Shown here piece after piece: positions 47,878 to 58,969 of a stretch of DNA of 64,000 nt; positions within the stretch are counted from its first letter, which is position 1; every line of letters begins with the position of its first letter. The position numbers were made by a program, and so were the translations under genes. This DNA is from Gammaproteobacteria bacterium. GTDB lineage: Bacteria > Pseudomonadota > Gammaproteobacteria > UWMA-0217. Location: positions 1 to 64,000 of the forward strand of contig JALSHZ010000052.1 of assembly GCA_026981985.1 (NCBI GenBank), given 5' to 3'. The notes below the pieces were generated by a model that did not search any database, had not been told where the DNA came from, and saw only the letters and a list, made by a program, of their open reading frames with translations.

Positions 47878-49848
47878 TTAGAACGAATCCCAGTCGTCAG
47901 TACCTGTTTTCTGATATTCATTGCTTTGCGATGGTGTTGGATGCTGCGCACTGTTGTCCGTTTTCTGTGGAAAACCACGTTGTATTGGCGATGGTGCATT
48001 GCTCCATTGTGTTTTCGTCGCGCGTTTTTCGGTGGTGTTGATCGCTGCTTTGCTGTCGACGCTTTCCAGTTTGAAAAAGTCCATCAATTTGTTCAGCTGT
48101 TGCGCTTGTTCCAGCATTACTTCGCTGGAGACGGCTGTTTCCTCGACGAGGGCGGTATTGTGTTGTACCGCTGAATCGATTTCGCTCAATGCTGTGTTGA
48201 TCTGTTCGATTCCCGTGGCCTGTTCCTGTGAGGAATCGGCGATGCCAGCAATGATGGTCGCCACCTCATTGACGGAATTGACGATTTCTTCCAGCGATTT
48301 ACCAGATTCCAACGCCAGCTGCGCACCCTGGTTGACTTTGTCGATGCTGGCATCGATCAGGCTTTTGACTTCAGCAGCCGCATTCGCGGAGCGCTCGGCG
48401 AGGTTTCGCACCTCGGTTGCGACGACCGAGAAACCCTTGCCTTGTTCTCCTGCCCGGGCGGCTTCGACCGACGCATTGAGTGCCAGGAGGTTGGTCTGAA
48501 ACGCGATTTCATCGATGAGGCTGACGATATCGGCAATTTCGACGCTACTGCGCTCGATCTCTTTGACCGCGTCGATGGTTTTCGTCAGCCTGGTTGCGCC
48601 GGATTTGGCGAAGTTCAAGGCTTCATCTGCTTTGATAGCGGCCAACGATGCGTTTTCTGCATTCTGTTTTCCGCTGGAGGTGATTTCTTCCATGCTGGCG
48701 GATGTTTTTTCCAGGTTGGATGCCTGGGTTTCGGTACGTTGGGCCAATGCGGTATTGCTTTGGGCCATTTCCGATGACACGTTCGAGATTTCTGCGGCAC
48801 CAGTGCGTACTTCGGTGACGATGTTGTTTAGCATCTGGTGCATGCGTGCGACGGCGCGTGCAAGTTCACCCGTTTCATCTTGCTTGTGGCACATTTTCGG
48901 ACTGCCTTTCAGATCGCCGCCGGCGACGCGATTAACGATATCGATGACATTGCTGATGGGTTTGAATGCGCTGCGCAGGAATAGTGAAAAGCCAATGATG
49001 GCTGCGAGCAGTACAAGGCCGGCCACGGCGAATGAGGCGAATTTGATCTGCTGAATGTGGTTGTGGCCGTCGGTAACGTCGCGGGCGCTGACAAGGTGGC
49101 CGAGGGATATTCCAAGATGATCTTCGAGCGGGGTCATCACCACGGAATACACTTGCTCCTCGACAGGGGTGATGATGGCTTCAGGTTGGTCGTGTTGACT
49201 TGGTTGTGGGCTGAGTGATGCAAACAAGTCACTGTTCGTTGTGTAGGTAACGGCCGCTGTCGGTGTGGAGATAGCGACCTCGGAGTCGTTGTTGGCTTTG
49301 AAGTCCTCGATGGCGTCCTGCAGTGATTTTTCATAAATCCCGGCGCCCAGTGGTTTGCCTCGGTAGTAGAGCGGAAAGGCCACTGTTGCCATCAGTTTGC
49401 CGTTGGTGGATCGTTCGATGCCTTGCTGGGTTTTCCGCTCCTTGAGTGCTTTGAAAACGAGACTGTCCGGGTTTGGTGGTGTTGCGCTGTCCCGCGATGA
49501 ATAGAGTACTTTTCCCTGCTTGTCGACGATGGTGAGTTGGTCGAGTATTCCCTGTGTGTTCAACAGGTTGAAGGAGGACAATCCGGAATCTTTGAGTTCT
49601 TCGTGATTGGACGTCTTGATAGCCTTCAGGGTATCCCGGTCGCGGGCTAGTGTTTTGCTGCCAGTGAGCATTTGTTCAAGCTGAGCCGAGATGATTTTTT
49701 TCCACAGGGTGTTTGCCCCGCGTATTTGTTCAGCTTCAAGATGCCGCTCAGTCTCTCGTAGTGACAGTTCCGTGGTGGTGATCAGTGTCGCGGATACCAA
49801 TATGGTAACGAGGATCGCGATAAGATTGATCCGTGTTTTGAGTGTCAT
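47878..49848 (-). CDS. Methyl-accepting chemotaxis protein
   Basis: Periplasmic sensor, HAMP, signalling hairpin [48 protein letters not shown]. Confidence 0.95.
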   Translation of the reverse strand: MTLKTRINLIAILVTILVSATLITTTELSLRETERHLEAEQIRGANTLWKKIISAQLEQMLTGSKTLARDRDTLKAIKTSNHEELKDSGLSSFNLLNTQGILDQLTIVDKQGKVLYSSRDSATPPNPDSLVFKALKERKTQQGIERSTNGKLMATVAFPLYYRGKPLGAGIYEKSLQDAIEDFKANNDSEVAISTPTAAVTYTTNSDLFASLSPQPSQHDQPEAIITPVEEQVYSVVMTPLEDHLGISLGHLVSARDVTDGHNHIQQIKFASFAVAGLVLLAAIIGFSLFLRSAFKPISNVIDIVNRVAGGDLKGSPKMCHKQDETGELARAVARMHQMLNNIVTEVRTGAAEISNVSSEMAQSNTALAQRTETQASNLEKTSASMEEITSSGKQNAENASLAAIKADEALNFAKSGATRLTKTIDAVKEIERSSVEIADIVSLIDEIAFQTNLLALNASVEAARAGEQGKGFSVVATEVRNLAERSANAAAEVKSLIDASIDKVNQGAQLALESGKSLEEIVNSVNEVATIIAGIADSSQEQATGIEQINTALSEIDSAVQHNTALVEETAVSSEVMLEQAQQLNKLMDFFKLESVDSKAAINTTEKRATKTQWSNAPSPIQRGFPQKTDNSAQHPTPSQSNEYQKTGTDDWDSF

Positions 49849-49955
49849 GATCCGTTCTTCCCTGACTTGGACGGGTGTCTCAATACGACACGCTCCTTGA
49901 GGTAGGGGGCGGGAAAGCCGATTTAATGGGCCTTCCCGCTATGTGATTGCTGTTG

Positions 49956-50372
49956 CTATTCGACAGGGTTCCCGGCTGCTTTCCAGCCGGGAAAGCCGTT
50001 GCGGAAGTATTTGACGTCCTTGTAGCCCCAACTGACTGCCATGGCGCTGGCCTTCGAACTGCGCAGGCACTTGGGGCCATTGCAGTAGAAGACAACGGTT
50101 TCATCGGGTTTGACGACATCGGCCAGGCTTTCCTTGGTCAGCGCCTTTTTTACATCTAGATGATAGGCACCGGGGATCCGTCCAGCATCCCAGTCCTTGT
50201 CCTTGCGGACATCAATAAACGGTGTTTCAGCCTCGAACAGCTTTTTGGCTTCAGCAACGTCGATGGTGGTTGCGCCAGGGACAGTTGTGGGGCCGTCTTC
50301 CTTGCCTGCCCACGTGGCGGTCGACAGAGCCATCAGTGCTGCAATGGCGATCAGTTTCAGTGATTTGGTCAT
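49956..50372 (-). CDS. Exported rhodanese-like protein
   Basis: Signal peptide; TPFIDVRKDKDWDAGRIPGAYHLD; ETVVFYCNGPKCLRSSKA. Confidence 0.88.
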   Translation of the reverse strand: MTKSLKLIAIAALMALSTATWAGKEDGPTTVPGATTIDVAEAKKLFEAETPFIDVRKDKDWDAGRIPGAYHLDVKKALTKESLADVVKPDETVVFYCNGPKCLRSSKASAMAVSWGYKDVKYFRNGFPGWKAAGNPVE

Positions 50373-50648
50373 CTCTTTCTTCCTTTGGATGCGTTTCGTT
50401 GAGGGAACTCGCAGTGCCAATTCGCAATGCAACCGTCCCGCGTTCACCATTTACTATCGACAAGAATGCTGGAAACCTATGAGACACAGTCAGGTTTTTT
50501 GGCGCTATATTAGGCAGTTGTTGCATGCGAGCAGACGAATTGACAAATATCAATTCATGAGCGGTTGTTGCTGTGGCTGTAGGCTCGTCTGCTTTTGGTT
50601 CCTCAAGCAATCGGATAGAGTGACGAACTCGTCAAGAAGGATGGCATC

Positions 50649-51809
50649 ATGACCGTTACAACCGTACGAGCCGGGATGGTGGCGCCTTTCCATGTCATGC
50701 GCATACTGGCGGATGCCCGGCGCATGGAGGCACAGGGTATCGATATCGTGCATATGGAAGTCGGGGAGCCAGACTTCCCAACGCCAGCAGCGATTATTCG
50801 TGCCGGTATCGAGGCTCTGGAAAAGGGTAATACTCACTACACACCCGCGCTGGGGCTGCCAGCGTTGCGTGAGGCGATCGCCGCTTACTACTTACAGCGT
50901 TTTGATGTGGGCATATCACCTGGTCGAATCGTGATTACACCGGGTGCCTCGGGTGCGTTGCAATTGGTGCTGGCACTGTTGGCGGAGCAGAATTCCAGCG
51001 TCTTGATGGCTGATCCTGGATACCCATGCAACCGCAATCTTGTCCGCCTTAGCGATGCAGTGCCGATCCAGGTTCCGGTAAGCCGTGACGACAATTTTCA
51101 GTTGACGCCGGCGGCGATCGTTTCCGCCTGGCGCGATGACACGCGGCTGGTCATCGTCACCACGCCATCCAACCCCACCGGCAGCGTACTTACCCTGAAA
51201 GCGTTGGGAGCGCTGCGCCAGGTGGTCTGCGACGAAGGCGGGATGATGGTTGTCGACGAGATCTACCAGGGGCTCAACTACGGTGAGGCGCCGACCACGG
51301 CGCTCAAGCTGGGCAACGACCTGTTCGTGATCAACAGCTTTTCCAAGTATTTCGGCATGACCGGCTGGCGGCTGGGCTGGCTGGTGGCACCAGAAGCGAT
51401 GATTCCGGCACTGGACAAGCTGGCGCAGAACCTTTTTCTGGCCGCATCGACGCCGGCGCAGCATGCGGCGCTGGCAGCGTTCGAGCCGGAAACGGAGGCC
51501 GAGCTGGAAAGGCGACGCTGCGAGTTCGAACGGCGGCGGGATTACCTGGCAGACGCCCTCGAAGGGCTCGGCTTCCGGCTTGGCTACCGGCCAGCGGGGG
51601 CGTTTTATCTCTATATGGATTGTTCTGCCTTCGGCATGGACAGTGACACCCTGGCGCGGCGCCTGCTGGATGAGGCGCATGTGGCGGTAACGCCCGGGCG
51701 AGATTTCAGCGAGCATGCACCTGATAAATATATTCGCTTTGCGTATACTGCGGATATCGACCGCCTCAAGGAAGGTGTCCGGCGGATCAAGGGCTTGTTG
51801 ACTGCTTGA
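50649..51809 (+). CDS. PLP-dependent class I/II aminotransferase
   Basis: YTPALGLPALREAIAAYY, TTPSNPTGSVL, INSFSKYFGMTGWRLGWLV. Confidence 0.92.
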   Translation: MTVTTVRAGMVAPFHVMRILADARRMEAQGIDIVHMEVGEPDFPTPAAIIRAGIEALEKGNTHYTPALGLPALREAIAAYYLQRFDVGISPGRIVITPGASGALQLVLALLAEQNSSVLMADPGYPCNRNLVRLSDAVPIQVPVSRDDNFQLTPAAIVSAWRDDTRLVIVTTPSNPTGSVLTLKALGALRQVVCDEGGMMVVDEIYQGLNYGEAPTTALKLGNDLFVINSFSKYFGMTGWRLGWLVAPEAMIPALDKLAQNLFLAASTPAQHAALAAFEPETEAELERRRCEFERRRDYLADALEGLGFRLGYRPAGAFYLYMDCSAFGMDSDTLARRLLDEAHVAVTPGRDFSEHAPDKYIRFAYTADIDRLKEGVRRIKGLLTA

Positions 51810-51860
51810 ATGATATCCCCGCCAGAGGGTGTTCAGGTAGTTTGTTGAATGTGATCGTCT

Positions 51861-54065
51861 ATGCACCAGACCAAAAACATCTCCGTACTCCTCGTCGATG
51901 ACGACGCCGACCTGATGCAATATTGGGTGGCGCAGTTGGAAGGCTATTTCCGTCGCGTCTACCATGCCAGCCATGCCTATGAGGCACTGGAGGTGTTGCA
52001 CCGCAAGCACCCCGATGTGGTGCTCAGTGACGTCGACCTGCCAGAGATGGATGGCGTTACGTTCTGTCAGGAGCTCAAGCAGCATTCCAGCTTTCAGGGG
52101 ACGCCGGTGGTCTTGTACAAGTCGGGCTATCTGACGTTGGAGGACAAGCGTTTGGGCGCCAAGAGTGGTGCGGAGCGCATCATCTGCAAGCCGTCCACCG
52201 TCAAGGAGGTGATACAACTGGTGGAAGATGCCTATGCCTCGAACCAGATGCACCGCCTGGTGGGCAATGGCGGCTTCGATGCCCCGGCGGCGGCGCCGGA
52301 GCCAGTGGTTCGCAGTGACAGTGGCTATGCGGACTACCTGACCCGGCAGCTCGGCGAAACCATCAGCCAGTTGAAGAAGGAGCAGCAAGCACTCAGCACA
52401 GCCCTCAATCGATTCAAGGATTTTGCTGAATGTGGCGCTGACTTCTTTTGGGAAACCGATTTCGACATGCGCTTGCAGTTTGTCAGCTCCGGACCTGACA
52501 ATCGCCTGTTTTTGCCGACTGGTAGCTACGAGAACCGCAGTTTTGTCGATTTTTTCAGCATCCACTTTAGTGAGGCGAGCCTGAAGGAGCTGGAAATACA
52601 CCTCAAACGTGGCGCCGCTTTTGATATGACCTGCGAACTGAATCGGGAGCGTGATCCGCGTATCGTCCGTATTATCGGACAGCCGTTCTTTCTCCCCACG
52701 CGAGTTTTCGGTGGATTTCGTGGCACGATCGCCGATATTACCGATGCGCAATTGAGATCGGAAAAACTCTATTTTGCCGCGCATCACGACGCGCTGACTG
52801 GCTTGCTGAATGTCCGTGCTTTCGAGACGGCCCTGCAAAACGCGATGCAATCATTGCAGGAGAATGAGCAACATATTCTGTGCTATCTGGATCTTGATTT
52901 TTTCAAAGAGGTCAACGACACCGTTGGTCATCGGGCGGGTGATGAGCTGCTCATTCAGCTTGCCGACCTGTTCCGAAAAAAGGTGCGTGCCAACGATATT
53001 CTGGCACGGATCGGCGGTGACGAGTTCGCCATTCTGCTGCGTCATTGTGGTCTTGATCAGGCACGGCGTCTGGTGCAGGAGTTGCACAATTCGATCAGAA
53101 CCTTTCGCTTCTTCTGGGAAGGGCGGACATTCGAACTCGGGCTCAGCATTGGCCTGGTCGAAGTCACCCACTCATCGCTGACGGTCGAAGAGGTGCTCGA
53201 TTTTGCCGATCAGGCCTGTTACAGCGCAAAACGCAGTGGTCGTAATCAGATTCACGTCTTTGGCGACGAAGACCTCACCGGTAAGCTGGTGGGGGATGCG
53301 ATGTGGCTAGAGCGTTTTCACAATGCTGTCAATGAAGACAATCTGGTGCTGTTTGCGCAGCCGATGAAAAGGTTATCCCAGCATGGGTCGCGCTGCGCCT
53401 GGGAAGTGCTGGTGAGGATGCGCAGTGATGGCAAGCTGGTGGTGCCAGAAGAATTCATGTCCGTCGTATACCGCTACCAATTGGCTAATATTCTCGATCT
53501 GTGGGTCGTCAACAAGGTCATTGAATGGTTGGGCCGCATCGCCAAGGAAGATGGCATTCCGGGTGAGTTTTACTCTGTCAATATCTCGGCGGACTCCCTC
53601 TGCGACCGTGATTTCAAGGCGCATGTCCATTCACGGCTCGAAAATCAGCCCGAAGTTGCAGCGCATATCTGTTTTGAGATTACCGAATCGACGGCAATGG
53701 GCAATCTCGACAATGCAATGAAATTCATCAACGACATGCGCAGGCTGGGCTGCCGCTTTGCACTGGACGATTTCGGTACCGGTTTTTCATCGTTGGCTCA
53801 CTTGAAGAACCTGCCGGTCGACTACGTCAAACTGGACGGATTGTTCGTTCGCGGCATCACCGAGGATGCTGTCGATTATGGCCTGGTCAAGGCGATTCAG
53901 GATATTGCCGGCATGATGAACATCAAGACAATCGCCGAATATGTCGAATCGGATGCCATTGAGGAAAAGCTGCGCGAGATTGGCGTCGATTACTTGCAAG
54001 GATTCCACATCGGCCATCCCGAGATGCTGGATATGACGCGGAAAAAGACAGCCGAGCAGACCTGA
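51861..54065 (+). CDS. REC-PAS-GGDEF-EAL protein
   Basis: REC (LLVDDDADLMQYW, LSDVDLPEMDG), RIGGDEFAILL, EVLVRM, CFEITESTAM, LDDFGTGFSSLAHLKNLPVDYVKLDG. Confidence 0.93.
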   Translation: MHQTKNISVLLVDDDADLMQYWVAQLEGYFRRVYHASHAYEALEVLHRKHPDVVLSDVDLPEMDGVTFCQELKQHSSFQGTPVVLYKSGYLTLEDKRLGAKSGAERIICKPSTVKEVIQLVEDAYASNQMHRLVGNGGFDAPAAAPEPVVRSDSGYADYLTRQLGETISQLKKEQQALSTALNRFKDFAECGADFFWETDFDMRLQFVSSGPDNRLFLPTGSYENRSFVDFFSIHFSEASLKELEIHLKRGAAFDMTCELNRERDPRIVRIIGQPFFLPTRVFGGFRGTIADITDAQLRSEKLYFAAHHDALTGLLNVRAFETALQNAMQSLQENEQHILCYLDLDFFKEVNDTVGHRAGDELLIQLADLFRKKVRANDILARIGGDEFAILLRHCGLDQARRLVQELHNSIRTFRFFWEGRTFELGLSIGLVEVTHSSLTVEEVLDFADQACYSAKRSGRNQIHVFGDEDLTGKLVGDAMWLERFHNAVNEDNLVLFAQPMKRLSQHGSRCAWEVLVRMRSDGKLVVPEEFMSVVYRYQLANILDLWVVNKVIEWLGRIAKEDGIPGEFYSVNISADSLCDRDFKAHVHSRLENQPEVAAHICFEITESTAMGNLDNAMKFINDMRRLGCRFALDDFGTGFSSLAHLKNLPVDYVKLDGLFVRGITEDAVDYGLVKAIQDIAGMMNIKTIAEYVESDAIEEKLREIGVDYLQGFHIGHPEMLDMTRKKTAEQT

Positions 54066-54154
54066 CGCCTGGGACCGCCGGCATCTTGCCGGCTTGTCGC
54101 CGAATACGGTGATGCGCCATCAGGTGCTCACCGATATGCGCCAGTGGTTCTGGA

Positions 54155-55240
54155 TTAACCAGGCTGACCCGTGTCAGGCAACTCCTTGATGTAGATATCC
54201 TGTTTGCTGTACGGAATTTCAATGTTCTCCGCATTGAAACGCTTGTAGATCGTGGTGAGCAAGGCATCCGTAGCGAGCCCACGCAGCGCCGGGTCATCGA
54301 CCCAGCAAAGCAGTTCGAAGTCCAGACTGGATGCTCCCAGCGCGCGAAAACGCACCCGCGGTTCCGGGTGATTGCAGGTCATTTCATTCTGTTCGCCGAT
54401 TGCCTGCAAAATCCCGCGTACCTGGTCGATATCCGATCCGTAGGCAACGCCGACCGGAATGCGGATTCTGAATTTCTTGTATGGCCCGCCCGACTGGTTG
54501 ATGATCTTGGAATTGCCCATGATCGAGTTCGGGATCGTCAGCTCAACATCGTCACGCGTCAGCAGGCGGGTGCTGCGGATGCCGATATCGGTCACGCAGC
54601 CGCGTTCGCCTGAATCCATCACCACGTAGTCGCCGATCTTGTACGGCATGTCGGCGAGGATGAAAACACCTGAAAACAGGTTTGCGAGTGTATCCTTGGC
54701 GGCGAAACCGACGGCAATACCAACAATACCGGCTGAGGCCAGCCATGCTGTCATGTCGATGCCCCAGGTATTGAAGACCAGATAGACGGCAAACGCGATA
54801 ATGACAACGAAAGCAATATTTTCGAACAGTGGCAGCGTGGCCGTTTGCAGCAACCGGCTCTCGTTGGCGCGGCGGGCGGCGCGAGTCATCAGCAGTTTGG
54901 TGAGCTGAATCAGGAATCGCGCCCAGACGATAATACCGAGACTGCGCAGCAGGCCGCCGAGAATGCTTTTTATGTTGTCGTCCACGGGCATGATGCGAAC
55001 CGCGATCAGCAAGCCGATCATCACCAGCGTGTAGACCAGTGGTGTACTCAGCGCGGCAAGAATTTCATCATCGAGGCTGGAGCGTGTGCGACCGACCAGA
55101 AAACGTAACGACCCGAGCACGATAATGGTCACTAGCCGGGCCAGCAGCAGGGTAGCGGCAACCACTACCAGCGCCTGGAGCCATGGTTGGCTTGATACCA
55201 TGTCGAGAAAAGGTGCGATCGTTTGTTGCAGATTGTCCAT
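54155..55240 (-). CDS. MscS family mechanosensitive ion channel
   Basis: GIVGIAVGFAAKDTLANLFSGVFILADMPYKIGDYVVMDSGERGCVTDIGIRSTRL. Confidence 0.93.
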   Translation of the reverse strand: MDNLQQTIAPFLDMVSSQPWLQALVVVAATLLLARLVTIIVLGSLRFLVGRTRSSLDDEILAALSTPLVYTLVMIGLLIAVRIMPVDDNIKSILGGLLRSLGIIVWARFLIQLTKLLMTRAARRANESRLLQTATLPLFENIAFVVIIAFAVYLVFNTWGIDMTAWLASAGIVGIAVGFAAKDTLANLFSGVFILADMPYKIGDYVVMDSGERGCVTDIGIRSTRLLTRDDVELTIPNSIMGNSKIINQSGGPYKKFRIRIPVGVAYGSDIDQVRGILQAIGEQNEMTCNHPEPRVRFRALGASSLDFELLCWVDDPALRGLATDALLTTIYKRFNAENIEIPYSKQDIYIKELPDTGQPG

Positions 55241-55282
55241 GACCCAGACCCGTCACATTGAAAGTGCCGAAATCATAGCAGC

Positions 55283-56920
55283 ATGAACCGTTTTCACGAA
55301 TTTCCGCCGGGTATGCCGTTGCCGGATGCGCCGCCGGTTTTTCCGTCGCCGTTTGCTGCGCTGCCACATCCGCTTGCCCGTTGTGCGGCGCTGGATCTGC
55401 AGCAACGGTTGCGGCGTGATTATCACGGGCTTGAGACTGGTGAAGGCAAGATGTTTGGTGTGTTGGTGGTTGTTACTCAGCGCCATCGCATAGGCTATCT
55501 GGCCGGGTTTTCCGGCATGCTCGGTGGGCAATGGGCGCAGCCCGGATTTGTTCCCCCCATTTTCTCTGTCACCGCGCGCAGCGCCTTTCTCGACCCCGGC
55601 GAGCAGGCGCTCAAGACCTTGAACAGGCGTCTTCGGGAACTGCGTAATGCCCCGGAATTGGGGGCCTTGATGCAGCAGCGAGAGCAAATCCGTGCAACTG
55701 CCGAGGCGGAAATTGCACAGTGCCGAATGCAGCATCAGGAAAGGCGGCAAAGGCGTCACCGGGAGCGAAAGTCAGTGGTCATGCTGGAAAATGCGGCGGA
55801 ACGTGAGGTGCAATTGGCAGTGCTGGCACGGCAGAGCCAGCAGGACAAGCAGCGGAAAAAGCAGCTAAAGCAGCACTGGGACCGTCAGCTTGCCGATGTC
55901 GCTGCCGAACTTGATACGCGACAGCAGGAAATCACCACACTCGAACAGGCGCGCAAGGCGCTGTCTAACGACCTTCAGCAGCAGGTTTTTGATGGCTATA
56001 TACTGAAAAATGCGCTCGGAGAAACACAGCCGTTGAGGATGTTCTATCCCGAGGGATCGGTGCCAGGTGGGGCAGGGGACTGCGCCGGGTCCAAGCTGAT
56101 TCACTATGCGGTCAGCCGGGAAATGAAACCGCTGGCCATGGCGGAGTTCTGGTGGGGGAAGCCGCCATCGGCTGGTGTGCGCCATCATGGTCAGTTTTAC
56201 CCGGCTTGCCGCGGCAAATGTCGACCGATTCTGCCGTTCATGTTGCGCGGTGTCGATCTCGAACCCGAGCCGAAGCCTTTTCTGTTAGCGCCCGATGCGG
56301 CGCTCGACGTGATCTACCAGGATGATGATCTGTTGCTGATCAACAAACCGACGGGTTTATTGTCTGTCCCGGGCAAAGAGGTTGAGGATGCCGTGCAGAC
56401 GCGGCTGCGGAAAATGTTTCCGCATGCCACTGGCCCGCTGCTGGTGCATCGGCTCGATCTGGCGACCTCCGGGCTGCTGCTGGTGGCGCTGCGCTCGGAG
56501 ATCCACAAGGCGTTGCAGCAGCAATTCATGCAGCGTCGGGTGGAAAAGCGTTACGTCGCCATTCTGGATGGGGTTCCGCAAGGCGCGGAAGGTGTGATCG
56601 ACCTGCCGCTTCGTGTCGATCTCGGCGACCGGCCAAGGCAGGTTGTCTGCCGACAATATGGCAAAAAGGCGGTGACCCGGTGGCGGGTGCTCAGCCGCGA
56701 GCGCGGCAGAGTCCGAATTTATTTTTTCCCCGAGACCGGACGAACCCATCAGCTCAGGGTGCATGCGGCGCATCCCGAAGGGTTGAATGCCCCGATCGTG
56801 GGCGATGAACTCTATGGCAGGGCAGCGGCGACGCGCATGATGCTGCATGCGGAGCAGCTGGGATTCATGCATCCGGTATCGAGGGAGTGGCGGATGTTTA
56901 CTGTTGCGGCGCCATTTTGA
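55283..56920 (+). CDS. RluA family pseudouridine synthase with long N-terminal extension
   Basis: HRLDLATSGLLLVAL, PETGRTHQLRVHAAHPEGLNAPIVGDELYG; coiled-coil-rich extension upstream. Confidence 0.92.
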   Translation: MNRFHEFPPGMPLPDAPPVFPSPFAALPHPLARCAALDLQQRLRRDYHGLETGEGKMFGVLVVVTQRHRIGYLAGFSGMLGGQWAQPGFVPPIFSVTARSAFLDPGEQALKTLNRRLRELRNAPELGALMQQREQIRATAEAEIAQCRMQHQERRQRRHRERKSVVMLENAAEREVQLAVLARQSQQDKQRKKQLKQHWDRQLADVAAELDTRQQEITTLEQARKALSNDLQQQVFDGYILKNALGETQPLRMFYPEGSVPGGAGDCAGSKLIHYAVSREMKPLAMAEFWWGKPPSAGVRHHGQFYPACRGKCRPILPFMLRGVDLEPEPKPFLLAPDAALDVIYQDDDLLLINKPTGLLSVPGKEVEDAVQTRLRKMFPHATGPLLVHRLDLATSGLLLVALRSEIHKALQQQFMQRRVEKRYVAILDGVPQGAEGVIDLPLRVDLGDRPRQVVCRQYGKKAVTRWRVLSRERGRVRIYFFPETGRTHQLRVHAAHPEGLNAPIVGDELYGRAAATRMMLHAEQLGFMHPVSREWRMFTVAAPF

Positions 56921-56943
56921 GTGGGGCGCTGAGTACTTACGGG

Positions 56944-58260
56944 CTATTCAGGGTCACTATCATTCACATCCACTATCGCCACCGGAAAACAGGCAGAAAA
57001 GCGCGACCCCTTGCCCACTGTGCTTTCGATGAAAAGGCGGCCAGCATGGCGTTGCATGATGTGTTGTACGATGGCAAGACCCAGGCCGGTGCCGCCTGTT
57101 TCTCGTGAACGTCCCTTGTCGATACGGTAGAAGCGTTCGCTCAGGAGCGGGATGTGTTCGGCAGCGATGCCCTCGCCGTTGTCGATGACGCTCAGGCAGG
57201 CATTGCCTTCAGGATTTTTTTGCCATGTGATCCTGATGTGAGTTCCCGGCGGTGTGTGACGAATTGCGTTGCTGACCAGGTTATTGCAGACACTGGTGAT
57301 TTCGGCTGGAATGCCTTTGGTGTGCAGTGCAGGGTCGATATCGCTGTCGATGGTATGACTGCTGGCACTGAGATGTTTTGCTGTATCGAGGCACTGCTTG
57401 TGCAGCAGTGCAGGCATGTCGATGACCTCCATGTCATCAAGATTTGGGTTGGCGCTTTCCAGACGCGATAGTATCAATAGATCTTCGATAATCTGCTGCA
57501 TATGGTGTGCCTGATTCAATGCTGCATCGACGGGTTGATGTAAATGCTCGGGCAAGGATTCGTCTTGCTGCATCATTTCCAGGTAGCCGCTAACGACAGT
57601 TAGTGGTGTGCGCAGCTCATGGGAGGCATTGGCGATAAAATTTCGTCGCATCTGTTGTAGGCGTACATGCTCACTGACATCGCGTGCGATCAGCAGGCGC
57701 GGCCCCTTTTTGATCGGAATAATCTGTATCGCGAGGTGATACCCGCTGCCCGGTGGATAGACTAGCTCGATTTCCCGTCGCGCGTTTTCGTTTAACAATG
57801 TATAAACTTCGGGAAGGCGCAACAGATTTTCGAGCCGCTGGCCGCGGTCTCGTTTGTTGCTGATGTTCAGGGAGTGCTGTGCTGCCTGGTTGGCCCACTC
57901 GATTTCATTCGATTTGTTGAGTAGAACAGCGGCATAGGGCAAGGCTCCGACGATACCCTGGCTGCGCTTGAGCAGCCGGCTCATGGCTTTTTTGCGTTTT
58001 TCGCTCTTCTTTTGCAGCGCTTGGATATAAAAGCTGATGCGTTCCCAGATGCCGTTGCTGTCGGGAACCTGCAACGGGGAAGCACCCTGTTCGAGCCAGG
58101 CAACCAGTTCCCGCAACTTGAATAGTAGCCAGCCAATATAGCCGGCCAGTGCTATTGCCATGCTGATCGCCCAGTGCCCGCTCACCAAGCCACCGAGCAG
58201 GGCGAGGAACAGCACCAGAAACAGGCGCCAACGTTCGATGCGCCAGTAGCTGCTATCCAT
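56944..58260 (-). CDS. phoR: Phosphate regulon sensor histidine kinase
   Basis: NFIANASHELRTPLTVVSGYLEMM, GGTGLGLAIVQHIMQRH; adjacent to phoB. Confidence 0.93.
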   Translation of the reverse strand: MDSSYWRIERWRLFLVLFLALLGGLVSGHWAISMAIALAGYIGWLLFKLRELVAWLEQGASPLQVPDSNGIWERISFYIQALQKKSEKRKKAMSRLLKRSQGIVGALPYAAVLLNKSNEIEWANQAAQHSLNISNKRDRGQRLENLLRLPEVYTLLNENARREIELVYPPGSGYHLAIQIIPIKKGPRLLIARDVSEHVRLQQMRRNFIANASHELRTPLTVVSGYLEMMQQDESLPEHLHQPVDAALNQAHHMQQIIEDLLILSRLESANPNLDDMEVIDMPALLHKQCLDTAKHLSASSHTIDSDIDPALHTKGIPAEITSVCNNLVSNAIRHTPPGTHIRITWQKNPEGNACLSVIDNGEGIAAEHIPLLSERFYRIDKGRSRETGGTGLGLAIVQHIMQRHAGRLFIESTVGKGSRFSACFPVAIVDVNDSDPE

Positions 58261-58262
58261 GC

Positions 58263-58958
58263 TTACGCCCCATGATCCGTCTCTCTAAGGCGGTATCCGC
58301 CCCCGCGAACCGTTTCGATGAGGTTGTCGATGCCGTGTTTTTTCAGCAGTTTTCGCAGGCGTAGAATGTGTACATCGACGGTGCGTTCTTCGATGAAGCT
58401 ACCCTGTCCCCAGACATGGTCGAGAAGGTGGGCGCGGCTGTGCAGGCGACCGGGTGTTCGCATGAGATAATGCAGCAGACGAAATTCTGTTGGGCCGATA
58501 CTGATGGGCTCCCCGGCAACGGTGACGCTTCTGTTCTCAGGGTCGAGAGACAGCGTTCCAACCTGAATGCATTTGTTCGCATCGAGGCGCTGGCTGCGGC
58601 GCAGTAACGCGTGAATGCGTGCCAGCAATTCCTGCAGCGAAAATGGTTTGGTGATGTAGTCATCGGCGCCGGTCTCCAGCCCTTTGATTTTGTCTTCCTC
58701 TTCGCTGCGCGCCGTCAACATGATGACCGGTAATTCTTTTTGGGCAGCATTCCCTCGCATCATTTTCAGCAGATCGGGGCCACTGAAGTCTGGCAACATC
58801 CAGTCCAGCAGCACCAGATCAGGATTGCGTTCCGCCAACTGGTCGAAGGCCGCCTTGCCGCTATCGGCGATCAGCACGGCAAACTTTTTTGTTGCCAGAA
58901 AATGTTGCAACATCTCGCTGATGGCAGCATCGTCTTCGACGATCAGGATGGTCAACAT
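58263..58958 (-). CDS. phoB: Phosphate regulon response regulator
   Basis: REC plus winged helix; LLHYLMRTPGRLHSRAHLLDHVWG, ERTVDVHILRLRKLL. Confidence 0.95.
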   Translation of the reverse strand: MLTILIVEDDAAISEMLQHFLATKKFAVLIADSGKAAFDQLAERNPDLVLLDWMLPDFSGPDLLKMMRGNAAQKELPVIMLTARSEEEDKIKGLETGADDYITKPFSLQELLARIHALLRRSQRLDANKCIQVGTLSLDPENRSVTVAGEPISIGPTEFRLLHYLMRTPGRLHSRAHLLDHVWGQGSFIEERTVDVHILRLRKLLKKHGIDNLIETVRGGGYRLRETDHGA

Positions 58959-58969
58959 GGTGGTGAGCT

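Noticed and set aside
50916-52850. 644-aa minus-strand ORF antisense to aminotransferase and GGDEF/EAL genes
   Set aside because: Long but explained by GC bias opposite two clear genes; no recognisable domain.
56925-56940. GCTGAGTACTTAC, resembling a single MITE end
   Set aside because: No partner end, internal stem or 8-bp duplication nearby; may be chance or a decayed remnant.
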